Positions 8,969-17,403 of a stretch of DNA of 64,000 nucleotides are shown here, one piece after another. The translations under genes were made by a program, and so were the position numbers. The first letter of the stretch is position 1. Each line of letters starts with the position of its first letter. This DNA is from Pseudomonas sp. ANT_H12B. GTDB taxonomy: Bacteria; Pseudomonadota; Gammaproteobacteria; Pseudomonadales; Pseudomonadaceae. The notes beneath the pieces are model-generated. The model did no database searches and was not told the DNA's origin. It saw only the letters and a list, made by a program, of their open reading frames with translations. The stretch lies in assembly GCF_008369325.1 (NCBI RefSeq), contig NZ_VOBI01000023.1:30531-94530 (forward strand), given 5' to 3'.

Positions 8969-10269
8969 GCCGTAGCAACTACCTCAAGCATCTGGCCCTG
9001 AGCATGGGCACCAAACTGGCAATGATCGTCTTGCGCTTGCTGCGCAACGTGTTGCTGGCGCGGATTCTCGGGCCCAGCGAACGCGGCTTGTTTGCACTGC
9101 TCAGCACCCTGCCCGACCTGATCAGCGCCGCCACCAGCGGCGGACTGAATTCGGCGGTGGGCTTTCAGGCCGCCAAGCAACGGCCCATGGGGTTGCTGCT
9201 GAGTCAGGTGCTGGTGTTCGGTTGTTTGCTCGCCGGGTTGCTGACCTTGCTGGTGGTGGCACTGACTCGCGAGTTCGGCAGTGAACTGGACATCACCACG
9301 CAGCTGGGCTTGCTCGCCTGGCTGTTGCTGCTGGCGGTGCCGCTGACCGTGCTTAAAAGCGGGCTGCTGACGCTGCACAATGCCTCGGGCGGCGTGGTGG
9401 CGTTCAATGCCTTGCGACTGGTGGAATCCCTGGCGCCGCTGCTGCTGTTCCTCGCCTTGTTCTGGATGTGGAAAGACGCCGCCCTGGAAGCCGCGCTGAT
9501 CAGTTGGCTGGCCGGTATCAGCCTGGTGGTGCTGGCCGGCTGGTTCTGGCTCAAGCGTGCCCAGCCGCTGAAGCTGCAATGGGATCGCACCAGCCAGAAA
9601 GAACTGCTGCGCTACAGCGCACGCAGCCATCCGGATTTGCTGTTCCAGCAAGTGATTCTGCGTTCCGATTACCTGTTCATCGGCGCCCTGCTCGGCAGCA
9701 CCGCACTCGGTCATTACGCCATGGCCAGTGCCGCCGCCGAGTTACTGCTGATCGTCCCGGAAGCGGTGACCACGCCCCTGATGAAACGCCTGCTGCAACA
9801 GGAAGAAGGCATCGAAAAAGTCACGCCACTGGCCTTGCGCCTGACCGCCACCGTGATGCTCGGTGCCTGCCTGACGATGGCACTGATAGGTGAGTGGCTG
9901 ATCATTACCCTGTTCGGCGCCGTCTATCAGCCGGCCTATCCAGCCTTGTTGGCGTTGCTGCCAGGCCTGCTCGGTCTGTGTTACGCAAGCATCCTGCGCC
10001 TGGACCTGCTGGGCAAGAATCGCCCCGGTACTATTTCGCTGTTGATGGGCTTGAGTGCCTTGCTGAACCTGGCGCTGAACCTGGTGTTGATCCCCGCTTA
10101 CGGCATCGTCGGTGCCGCAGCGGCCTCGTCCATTGCGTATCTGGCGGTGACCATTGCGCTGCTGGTGATGTATTGCCGGTTGAGCCACGTACCGGTCTGG
10201 CAAACCCTGATCATCCTGCCCAGCGACATCGCACCGATGCTGTTGATGCTGCAAAGGAAGTCGGCATGA
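8965..10269 (+). CDS. Wzx-like lipid-linked repeat-unit flippase
   Basis: 434 residues with about twelve to fourteen hydrophobic helices and a positively charged start. The pattern near residues 24-45 (LRLLRNVLLARILGPSERGLFAL) is typical of polysaccharide transport (PST/MOP) proteins. With the Wzy-like, Wzz-like and Wza-like proteins encoded upstream it completes a Wzx/Wzy-dependent pathway. Both ends overlap neighbours by 4 nt. Confidence 0.87.
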   Translation: MSRSNYLKHLALSMGTKLAMIVLRLLRNVLLARILGPSERGLFALLSTLPDLISAATSGGLNSAVGFQAAKQRPMGLLLSQVLVFGCLLAGLLTLLVVALTREFGSELDITTQLGLLAWLLLLAVPLTVLKSGLLTLHNASGGVVAFNALRLVESLAPLLLFLALFWMWKDAALEAALISWLAGISLVVLAGWFWLKRAQPLKLQWDRTSQKELLRYSARSHPDLLFQQVILRSDYLFIGALLGSTALGHYAMASAAAELLLIVPEAVTTPLMKRLLQQEEGIEKVTPLALRLTATVMLGACLTMALIGEWLIITLFGAVYQPAYPALLALLPGLLGLCYASILRLDLLGKNRPGTISLLMGLSALLNLALNLVLIPAYGIVGAAAASSIAYLAVTIALLVMYCRLSHVPVWQTLIILPSDIAPMLLMLQRKSA

Positions 10270-10994
10270 AACGCCTTGCGCTGCTGTTGAGTCTGGGCCT
10301 TTCGCTCAGCGTTCACGCTGCGCCGATGCGCTGGGCCGACATTCGCGACGGCCGTCTGTATCTGCAACCGGATCGTCCCGACACGCTGACCGTCCGTTGG
10401 GTGCCGGCGTGGCAGGCGGATGCCAACGAAGAGCGTCTGTACCTGCTCGACGGCCGAGGCAAACTTGAGGACGAGCGGTTGATTGCCGCCAGCGAATCGC
10501 GCGGTAGCCAGAGCTGGCCATTGGCGCCGAGCGCCGCCCGTTATCAACTGGAAATTCCGGGCTACAGCTTTCGGCGTTACACGGTTGAACACGCGGTGCT
10601 TGCCGGCAAGTTCCACGGTGGCGTCGGCGCCCTGCAAGCGCAACGGGTGGGTGACGGCAGAAAGCTTTCGCTGGCCCTGAAACCGTATCAGGCCTATTGG
10701 CAGTTCGACACCGTCCCCCAAAGGCATGTTGCGAGTACTCGGGACGATCGCTTCGAGGTCGACGTGCTGGCCATGACCGAGGACGTCAAGCGCAGCTTGC
10801 TGGGAGTCAACAAAGGCACGCGCTTGCAGCGCGTGGATCTGACCGGAGCCAGGTGTCCGTTAGCCAAAGGCTCACTGCGTTATTTCGGCGCCGACAACCG
10901 GACCCGCGACGCCCCTTTCAGTTGCCAGGACGGTCGCGTCAGCTTCGAGCTGCCAGGACGGACCCTGTTCAACCTTAGCTGGAGCGCTTCATGA
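10266..10994 (+). CDS. Exported protein of unknown function in polysaccharide operon
   Basis: 242 residues with a clear Sec signal peptide (MKRLALLLSLGLSLSVHAA) and a mature part rich in beta-forming residues. Two cysteines near the C-terminus (GARCP and FSCQDG) could form a disulfide. I do not recognise the family. ATGA coupling to the flippase gene and the tight spacing to the following GNAT-like gene place it in the operon. A periplasmic accessory or carbohydrate-binding role is inference only. Confidence 0.75.
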   Translation: MKRLALLLSLGLSLSVHAAPMRWADIRDGRLYLQPDRPDTLTVRWVPAWQADANEERLYLLDGRGKLEDERLIAASESRGSQSWPLAPSAARYQLEIPGYSFRRYTVEHAVLAGKFHGGVGALQAQRVGDGRKLSLALKPYQAYWQFDTVPQRHVASTRDDRFEVDVLAMTEDVKRSLLGVNKGTRLQRVDLTGARCPLAKGSLRYFGADNRTRDAPFSCQDGRVSFELPGRTLFNLSWSAS

Positions 10995-11080
10995 ATCGCC
11001 ATCTATTGCCTTGCGGCGTCGGTCATTTTCCGCGCCTCGCATCACTCCACTTACGGCCGTTGCCGTCAGGAGTCAATAAC

Positions 11081-11770
11081 ATGAGTGTGCTAAAGAAACT
11101 CAGTGGTCACATCAAACAAAAAGGCCTGCGCGCCACCCTCAAAAAGATATGGAAGCATTACGTGTTTTCCCATGAGGAACTGTTGTGGATGGAGCGCGAT
11201 CTGGTGACTCCGGTGCCGCCGCACAAACTCAGGCCCTACGCGCCACTGCGGCTGGAAACCATCACCCCGCAGAACACAGCGGCGTTCACTCGCCACTTCG
11301 GCGACCGCGTAGAAACCATGGCTGAACTGGCCCGCGAGGGTCATACCGGACACATGTACCTGGATGATAAAGGCGATGCGGTGGCCTTCATCTGGGGCAG
11401 TGCGCGCGACTACCACGACCGTCATTACTACGGCTGCTGGTTCCCGGTGAAAGAAGGCGAGTTCTTTGAATTCGGCGGTGAGCAGATCCGCGCCTACTGG
11501 GGGACGTTGCTGTCGCTGGACTTTCAACTGAACCTCTGGAAAGCCATGGCGGCTCAAGGCTGCAACAAAGTGGTGGATGTGTGCGAGACCCACAATATTC
11601 CGGCCCTCAAGCTGCACATTCGCATGGACTACAAGGAACAAGGGCGGATCATGAACGTCTACGAGCTGTTTGGTCGCTGGCGCTTCTACCGCGAAACCCG
11701 TTACAGCGACTCACGTCTGGATGCCTTGCGCAAACCGGCGCGTGAACCCGCTACAGCACCGGCGACCTGA
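11081..11770 (+). CDS. GNAT-like acetyltransferase, paralogue 1
   Basis: 229 residues. The segment GCNKVVDVCETHNIPALKLH followed by IRMDYKEQGR resembles the C-terminal half of GNAT folds (N-x-x-A...LY...GF). A protein of the same length and about 70% similar sequence is encoded at 13880-14566. That paralogue begins at the equivalent methionine, which is why I place the start at the ATG at 11081 (CAGGAG upstream) and not at 10991. Likely an acyl- or aminoacyl-transferase acting on the polysaccharide or a precursor. The substrate is not evident. Confidence 0.75.
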   Translation: MSVLKKLSGHIKQKGLRATLKKIWKHYVFSHEELLWMERDLVTPVPPHKLRPYAPLRLETITPQNTAAFTRHFGDRVETMAELAREGHTGHMYLDDKGDAVAFIWGSARDYHDRHYYGCWFPVKEGEFFEFGGEQIRAYWGTLLSLDFQLNLWKAMAAQGCNKVVDVCETHNIPALKLHIRMDYKEQGRIMNVYELFGRWRFYRETRYSDSRLDALRKPAREPATAPAT

Positions 11771-11774
11771 CCCT

Positions 11775-13001
11775 ATGGCAGCACGATTCGAATGGCGCAC
11801 TTCGCTGTGCTCCGCAGACTTCCCGACAGCGGCTTATGAAGCGCTGCGCCTGCGTGTGACAGACCACACGCCGTTCAACACACTGGCCTGGATGTGTGCA
11901 TCAGAACAGGCATTGACGGCCGGAGAAAACTTGCACGTTTTGCTCGGCTGGCAAGGTAACGAGTTGGCGTTGTGCCTGCCGCTGGTGATGTCCGTTGAGC
12001 GCATCGCAAAGCTGCCGTTTCGGGTGCTGCATCACCTGGGTTATCCCCTCACCGACCGCCTCGCCTTGCTCGCCAGCCTGGACGCCGAGAACATGCGCAA
12101 GGCGTTGATCGAGATTCGCCGTCGATTGCCGCATGCACTGTTACAACTCAATGAGCTGACCGAACACCCGGGAGAAGAAAGCGCCCTGACAGAATGGATG
12201 GCTCATAGCTCCACCCGCGAGCGACGCTTGAGCTGTCGAGCGCCGGTGCACCTGATCAGCGACGCCGACCACCAGGAGATTTCCGGAGATCCGCGCTACA
12301 AACTGCGCCGAGCGCGAAAACGGATTGCCGCGTGTGGTGCTCAAATCCGGCGGATCACGCCCGACGCATCGACCATGGGGCCGTTGTTACAGGCCATCAG
12401 CGAAGTCGAAGCGGTGAGTTGGAAAGGCGATGAAGGCGTCGGGATTTTTGCCGATGAGCGCCACCGCCAATGGATGGACCGGGCCTTCACCGCCCTCGCC
12501 GCCCGAGGGTTGGTGCGGGTCGTGGTGCTGGAACTGGACGGACGCTGCATCAGCTATCGACTCGGGCTGCTGGAACAGGGCCGACTGTACGATTACAACC
12601 TGGCATTCCTGCCGCAATACGCCGATCTGGGCAGCGGTCGGGTGCTGCTTGAAGAATGGATTCGTTGGGGGCTGGAAGACGACTGGCGCTGGATCGACGC
12701 CTCGCGCGTCAGCCTGGAAAACTCCAGCCATCAACTGCATGAGCGCATGACCGGACAACAGGAACACTGGCGCTGGAGTTTCTATTCCTGGCGCCCCAGC
12801 GGCCTTGCCCTGGGGTTGGCCCTGCGGGTTTGGCAGCGGCTCAAACCTTCGCTGCAAAAATGGCGAGCCAGGCGCGCGGCGGCAACCGTCAAGCTGACGC
12901 CCGTCGTCGCTCCCGTGACCGTTCCCACTATCGAACCGGTTACGCCCACCGAAAAAATCATGGAGGGAGAACATGCCTCGCCAAGTCATAGTCAACGCTG
13001 A
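11775..13001 (+). CDS. FemAB/CelD-like GNAT family protein
   Basis: 408 residues. The N-terminal part has the DHTPFNTLAWM segment common to CelD/BioF2-like acetyltransferases. The C-terminal half has a GNAT core (KLRRARKRIAACG...EAVSWKGDEGVG...LELDGRCISYRLG...YNLAF). Such proteins are frequent in exopolysaccharide loci and are thought to modify sugars. The last 75 residues are Pro/Val/Arg-rich and less conserved-looking. It overlaps the next gene by 29 nt in another frame. Confidence 0.78.
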   Translation: MAARFEWRTSLCSADFPTAAYEALRLRVTDHTPFNTLAWMCASEQALTAGENLHVLLGWQGNELALCLPLVMSVERIAKLPFRVLHHLGYPLTDRLALLASLDAENMRKALIEIRRRLPHALLQLNELTEHPGEESALTEWMAHSSTRERRLSCRAPVHLISDADHQEISGDPRYKLRRARKRIAACGAQIRRITPDASTMGPLLQAISEVEAVSWKGDEGVGIFADERHRQWMDRAFTALAARGLVRVVVLELDGRCISYRLGLLEQGRLYDYNLAFLPQYADLGSGRVLLEEWIRWGLEDDWRWIDASRVSLENSSHQLHERMTGQQEHWRWSFYSWRPSGLALGLALRVWQRLKPSLQKWRARRAAATVKLTPVVAPVTVPTIEPVTPTEKIMEGEHASPSHSQR

Positions 13002-13764
13002 CGATTTCGGCCTCAGTGCCTGTGAAAACGCGGTGATCCTGGGGGCTTTCCAGGCCGGGATCATCAGCTCCGCGACCGCCATGGCCAATATGCCGGCCTT
13101 CGAAGCAGCGTGCGTCCTGGCCCGGCATCCGTTGCTGGAGGGGCGTATCGGGTTGCACTTCAACCTCACCTACGGGCGACCACTGAGTCGGTCGATTCTG
13201 AGTCGAACGACCTTCTGCGACAGCGCCGGGGTTTTCGACCTCAATCTGCCTCGCCACCGCCTCTGGCTCAACCGACGCGATCGCAATGCGGTGCTCGAAG
13301 AGCTCGAAGCGCAATGGCAACGCTGTCTGGACAATGGCGTACGTCCCAGCCATCTGGATTCTCATCAGCACGTCCACAACATTTGGCCCATCGGCGAGAT
13401 CGTCGCGCGCTTCGCCGCACGCCAAGACGTTCCGGTGCGGCTGGCGCGCAATCTGGGGCAAAACCTGAGCCTGCCCAAACGCGTGTTCAAGGAATTGCTC
13501 AATCGTCGCTTGCGCAGCCTGGCCGGCATCACCGCCGATTATGTGTGCACGCCAGTGGACCTGCGCGATACCGATATGCCGACCGATGGTGTGCTGGAAA
13601 TCGTCGCCCATCCGACCCAGCTCGGGGCCGATTTCGGCGATACCTATTTGCCTCCAGATGCGTCGCTAACCTACGTGCTAGAGCATCGGCTTCCAGGAGT
13701 GCCACGTATTTGCTACGGCGATGTCAGCGGGTTTGTGCAGGCCGGTACAGCGGCACTTGAATAA
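12973..13764 (+). CDS. ChbG/HpnK (YdjC-type) carbohydrate deacetylase
   Basis: 263 residues. The N-terminal VIVNADDFGLSACEN carries the metal-binding aspartate of the YdjC fold, and SHLDSHQHVHN near residue 128 supplies the histidine ligands. GLHFNLTYGRPLS is also typical. Family members remove N-acetyl groups from chitooligosaccharides or hopanoid-linked GlcNAc. Here, together with the CE4 enzyme, it suggests a polysaccharide containing deacetylated amino sugars. It is the last gene of the tightly packed operon. Confidence 0.87.
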   Translation: MPRQVIVNADDFGLSACENAVILGAFQAGIISSATAMANMPAFEAACVLARHPLLEGRIGLHFNLTYGRPLSRSILSRTTFCDSAGVFDLNLPRHRLWLNRRDRNAVLEELEAQWQRCLDNGVRPSHLDSHQHVHNIWPIGEIVARFAARQDVPVRLARNLGQNLSLPKRVFKELLNRRLRSLAGITADYVCTPVDLRDTDMPTDGVLEIVAHPTQLGADFGDTYLPPDASLTYVLEHRLPGVPRICYGDVSGFVQAGTAALE

Positions 13765-13799
13765 GTTACATAAGTTGCAACAAATTCAAAGCTGGCGCT

Positions 13800-13830
13800 T
13801 TGACATGAACTTGCAACCTTGATCTATACC
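13800..13830 (+). promoter_or_regulatory. Possible sigma-70-type promoter before the second GNAT gene
   Basis: TTGACA at 13800-13805 and TATACC at 13825-13830 are separated by 19 nt, longer than optimal. They lie 50 nt upstream of the ATG at 13880. Two TTGCAA-containing repeats flank the -35. The gap of 115 nt is the first sizeable one in the polysaccharide cluster, so a separate promoter is plausible. Confidence 0.3.
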
Positions 13831-13879
13831 CCTCAAAAGCGTCATTCACCACACCCTGGCCTTGGCTACGGAGAGCGTT

Positions 13880-14566
13880 ATGAACGTCATCGACAAGCTT
13901 CGCGAACGCATCAAACAAAAGGGTCTGAGCGGCACGTTCAACACGCTGTGGAAGCGTTATGTGTTCTTCCATTGGGAGCTATTGTGGATGGAGCGCGACC
14001 TGGTCAGTGCGGTACCGCCGCACAAGCTGCGTCCGTACTCCGGCGTGCGCCTGGTCACCATCACGGCTGAAAACGCCACGGCCTTCACCAAGCACTTCGG
14101 CGACCGCGTCGACACCATGGCCGAGCTCGCCGCCGAAGGTCACACCGGGCAAATGTACCTGGACGAAGACGACCATGCCATCGGCTTCATCTGGGGCAGC
14201 ATGCACGACTATCACGACCGTCACTATTACGGCTGCTGGTTTGCGGTCAAACCCGGTGAGTTCTTCGAATTCGGTGGCGAGATGACCCGCAGCTACTTCG
14301 GCACCAGCCTGTCGGTGGACGCCCAGATCAACCTCTGGGCGGCGATGGCAGCCCAGGGCTGCAACAAGGTGGTGGACGTCTGCGAAACGCACAACATCCC
14401 GGCACTCAAGCTGCACATCCGCATGGGCTATCACGAACAGGGCCGCGTGACCCACGTCTATGGCCTGTTCGGTCGCTGGCGCTTCTACCGCGAAACTTCC
14501 TACGAAGGATCGCGCCTGGACCCACTGCGCAAACCAGAACGGCCGGCGGTGACGGCGTCGGCTTAA
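13880..14566 (+). CDS. GNAT-like acetyltransferase, paralogue 2
   Basis: 228 residues, collinear with the protein at 11081-11770 over its whole length (IKQKG, LLWMERDL, VPPHKLRPY, GDRVDTMAEL, YHDRHYYGCWF and GCNKVVDVCETHNIPAL are shared). The start is set by this alignment and by a GGAGAG element just upstream. It differs from its paralogue mainly at the N-terminus and at DNA level. It is separated from the operon by 115 nt, so it may be independently transcribed. The end overlaps the convergent methyltransferase gene by 4 nt. Confidence 0.75.
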   Translation: MNVIDKLRERIKQKGLSGTFNTLWKRYVFFHWELLWMERDLVSAVPPHKLRPYSGVRLVTITAENATAFTKHFGDRVDTMAELAAEGHTGQMYLDEDDHAIGFIWGSMHDYHDRHYYGCWFAVKPGEFFEFGGEMTRSYFGTSLSVDAQINLWAAMAAQGCNKVVDVCETHNIPALKLHIRMGYHEQGRVTHVYGLFGRWRFYRETSYEGSRLDPLRKPERPAVTASA

Positions 14567-15411
14567 GGCTGATTCACGGGTTTATCGGGTGGACCGTGGC
14601 GCGCCATTCGCTTCACCCCCATCAACGAAAAACACAACGGCAACTGCGCCGTCTGCTGCTGATAGCGGTCGTAGAGTTCCTCGCGGTTGGAATGCGGGTA
14701 TTCCTTGAAGTGGCTGATCTGCAGCCCCGCCCCGATTGCACCGGTAAAGATGGCGCCCAGGGTGTGGACGAACCAATAGGACGCCGCAGACTGTTGTTCG
14801 ACTTTGCCTTCGTAGACGATCGGCTGGTTTTGCACGAAGGGCTCGCTGCGAAAGTACGAGCTCTCCGGGCGATAGGGATCGGCGGCCTCGGGGTCGAACA
14901 TTTCCAGGAACGGATGGGTTTCGTACACCACCAGCGCGCCGCCGGGTTTTAGCGTTTGCGCGACGTGACGGAAGAATTCGCCGATGTCCGGCATCCAGTT
15001 CAGTACGCCGATGGTGATCAAGGCCACGTCGAAGCGGCCCTGAAGTTCATGCGGCAGATGATGAATATCAGCCTCGATGAATTCGGGCGCATGGGGCGAG
15101 CGAGACGCCAGCTCCCGCGCCTGATCGAGAAAGGCCCCGGACTGGTCGACGCCCACCACGCTGCACGCCCCCAGCGCAAACAGCGAAAGACTTTCACGGC
15201 CGTTGTTGCAGCCCAGTTGCACCACGTCTTTGCCATCGACACCGACCTGCTCAAGTAACTCGGTCAGGGTCTCATCCAGGCAGGAAAAATCCCCATGGCC
15301 CACGTCGGTCAAACGGGCTTGCCATTCAGGGGTGTCTTTGTGGTGTCGGGCGGAATCGTTCCAGGCATCGCGGTTGCTGGCGATGGCATTTTCTTTTGTC
15401 GGCATTTCCAT
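14563..15411 (-). CDS. Class I SAM-dependent methyltransferase
   Basis: About 282 residues. Motif I is VVQLGCNNGRESLSLFALGA (about residue 63), followed by the acidic VVGVDQS of motif II, EADIHHLP, and VALITIGVLNWMPD of motif IV. The fold is that of Methyltransf_11/25 proteins. The substrate is unknown. I chose the ATG at 15411 because CTGGAG lies 6 nt upstream, and a longer frame upstream lacks a ribosome-binding site. It is convergent with the polysaccharide cluster and divergent from the next small gene. Confidence 0.82.
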   Translation of the reverse strand: MEMPTKENAIASNRDAWNDSARHHKDTPEWQARLTDVGHGDFSCLDETLTELLEQVGVDGKDVVQLGCNNGRESLSLFALGACSVVGVDQSGAFLDQARELASRSPHAPEFIEADIHHLPHELQGRFDVALITIGVLNWMPDIGEFFRHVAQTLKPGGALVVYETHPFLEMFDPEAADPYRPESSYFRSEPFVQNQPIVYEGKVEQQSAASYWFVHTLGAIFTGAIGAGLQISHFKEYPHSNREELYDRYQQQTAQLPLCFSLMGVKRMARHGPPDKPVNQP

Positions 15412-15585
15412 TGCGCGCTCCAGATCTCGGGTCTTGTGACTGCACGAGTCTAGATCAGCGTTTTGCATAACCATTGGGCATTTGTTGGGACTTTGTAAAT
15501 CGGGCACCACGAACACGTGCTCGTACGGCAGCTATAGTTAATGGCCTTGGGGAAATGCGGGAAAACCGATTTCGCAGGTGCTGCC

Positions 15586-15972
15586 ATGAAACAAACCGAC
15601 CTGACGCTGTTGTTCACCCTCTGCCTGACCGCCGCAAGCGGTTTACAGGCGGCTGACGAGCTGACACCCACTACCGATTACAGCAGTGAGTTCAACTATT
15701 ACGGGGACAACCAGCCTTTTGCCCATCCCGTTCCGCCGTCCATGAGCACGGTGCCACCGCGCTCATACATCCCGACAGCGCCCCAGGATTTCATCCCGAT
15801 TGCGAGTCAGCATGAGTTCTACGACTCAAGATTGCCGACGGTAGCGGACGCCACCGTTCGAGTGTTCATCCGCGCCTACGATTCCGAGCGCGGAGTCTAC
15901 GTGAACGAAGAAGTGCTTGACCCCACGTGCCTGCTCGAGTGCCTCAGCCGCCAGGGGCCATTGATGCATTAA
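15586..15972 (+). CDS. Small secreted protein of unknown function beside mnxR
   Basis: 128 residues with a Sec signal peptide (cleavage after GLQAA near residue 22) and a Pro/Tyr/Ser-rich mature region. It ends with two cysteines in DPTCLLECLS. I do not recognise a family. It stops 3 nt before the end of the convergent mnxR gene. A TATAGT hexamer near 15533 could be a -10 element. Proximity to the manganese regulators is suggestive only. Confidence 0.65.
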   Translation: MKQTDLTLLFTLCLTAASGLQAADELTPTTDYSSEFNYYGDNQPFAHPVPPSMSTVPPRSYIPTAPQDFIPIASQHEFYDSRLPTVADATVRVFIRAYDSERGVYVNEEVLDPTCLLECLSRQGPLMH

Positions 15973-15975
15973 ACC

Positions 15976-17403
15976 TTACCACTGGCGTTTGTCCGGGCGC
16001 GCAAGGCCGAGTTTTTCGATCCGGTAACGCAACATGTCGCGGCTCAGGCCCAGCAACCGCGCGGACTTGGTGACGTTCCAGTCGGTCTTGTCGAGCATCT
16101 TGCGCACCATGTCGCGCTCCACTTCCGGCAGGTTCATCGACTCGGTGCCGTTGTAGACCGGACGCGGCTCGTGATGCTGCTCCTGCACAAACGCCGGCGG
16201 ATCATCCACCAGGCTCAGGCAGACGTTCAACTGATGGGCGGCGATGCTGTCGCTCTGGGCCAGCAATACGGTTTGCTCAAGCATGTTGCGCAATTCGCGC
16301 ACATTGCCCGGCCAACTGTAGCTGAGCAGCAATTCTTCGGCCTGGTTGCTGAAATGCAGGTGCGGCTTGCCATAACGTTTGCCGTGGATCGCCAGAAAGT
16401 GTCGAGCCAGCAGCAGGATGTCTTCGCCCCGGGCGTACAGGCGCGGCACCTTGATCGAGATGATGCGCAAACGAAAAAACAGGTCGCGACGGAACTTGCC
16501 CTGCTGGACCATTTGTTCGAGGTTGCAATTGGTCGCGCTGATCACCCGCAAATCCACTTTGCGCTCCTTCACCGAGCCGACCCGGCGAATGGTCCGGTCT
16601 TCCAGCAGCTTCAGCAGTTTGGCTTGCAGCAACAGGTCCATTTCACCGACTTCATCGAGAAACAGCGTCCCGCCATCGGCCGCTTCCACCAACCCGACAC
16701 GACGGTCCTTGGCATCGGTGAAGGCGCCCTTCTCGTGGCCGAACAGCTCCGACTCCACCAGGTTGGAAGGAATCGAAGCGCAGTTGAATTCAATAAACGG
16801 GCCTTTGGCGCGAGGGCCGTCGAAGTGCAGCGCCCGGGCGACCAACTCCTTGCCGGTACCGGTCTCGCCTTCCACCAGTACGGGCGGCAGGTCGGTGTTG
16901 GCCATGCGGCGTTCGGCGTCGAGCAATTGGCCGATGGTGTTTTTCAGATAAAGCATGGGCGCCGATTCGCCGATCAATGCCTGCACCCCTGACTTTTGCG
17001 CTTCGCGCTCCTGATAGAACGACAGCGTGCGCTCCATTCGATCAGTGGCCAGGGCCTTGTCCAGCAGCAACTTGAGTTCCGGCAAGGCCACCGGTTTAGT
17101 GACGTAATGGAAAGCGCCCTCTTTCATCGCCACCACGGCGTCTTCGACGTTGCCGTAACCGGTCATCATGATCACTTTCAGATCCGGCGCGCTGATGCGC
17201 AGCTTCTGGATCAGGTCGTGACCGCTCATGCCCGGCAGCGAATTATCGGTCAGCACCACGTCAGGAACGAACGTGCTCAATTGCTCCAGTGCGTCCTCAG
17301 CCGAGTGGCAGACCGTCACCTCGAAGTCTTTGCGCTCCAGGTAGGTCTGAATATTCTCGGCCAGGAGTTCATCGTCCTCGACCAGCAGAATGCTGTGCTC
17401 CAT
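15976..17403 (-). CDS. mnxR: MnxR-like NtrC-family response regulator (sigma-54 activator)
   Basis: 475 residues with three domains: receiver (1-120, phospho-acceptor Asp in VVLTDNSLPG), AAA+ sigma-54 interaction domain (about 140-375, Walker A GETGTGKE, GAFTDA loop, Walker B GGTLFLDEVGE) and a Fis-type helix-turn-helix at the end (KSARLLGLSRDMLRYRI). In Pseudomonas putida GB-1 a regulator of this kind, MnxR, with sensor kinases MnxS1 and MnxS2 is required for Mn(II) oxidation. The two kinase genes here and mnxG 26 kb away support the assignment. Its start overlaps the end of the upstream kinase gene by 35 nt, so the two are co-translated. Confidence 0.85.
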   Translation of the reverse strand: MEHSILLVEDDELLAENIQTYLERKDFEVTVCHSAEDALEQLSTFVPDVVLTDNSLPGMSGHDLIQKLRISAPDLKVIMMTGYGNVEDAVVAMKEGAFHYVTKPVALPELKLLLDKALATDRMERTLSFYQEREAQKSGVQALIGESAPMLYLKNTIGQLLDAERRMANTDLPPVLVEGETGTGKELVARALHFDGPRAKGPFIEFNCASIPSNLVESELFGHEKGAFTDAKDRRVGLVEAADGGTLFLDEVGEMDLLLQAKLLKLLEDRTIRRVGSVKERKVDLRVISATNCNLEQMVQQGKFRRDLFFRLRIISIKVPRLYARGEDILLLARHFLAIHGKRYGKPHLHFSNQAEELLLSYSWPGNVRELRNMLEQTVLLAQSDSIAAHQLNVCLSLVDDPPAFVQEQHHEPRPVYNGTESMNLPEVERDMVRKMLDKTDWNVTKSARLLGLSRDMLRYRIEKLGLARPDKRQW

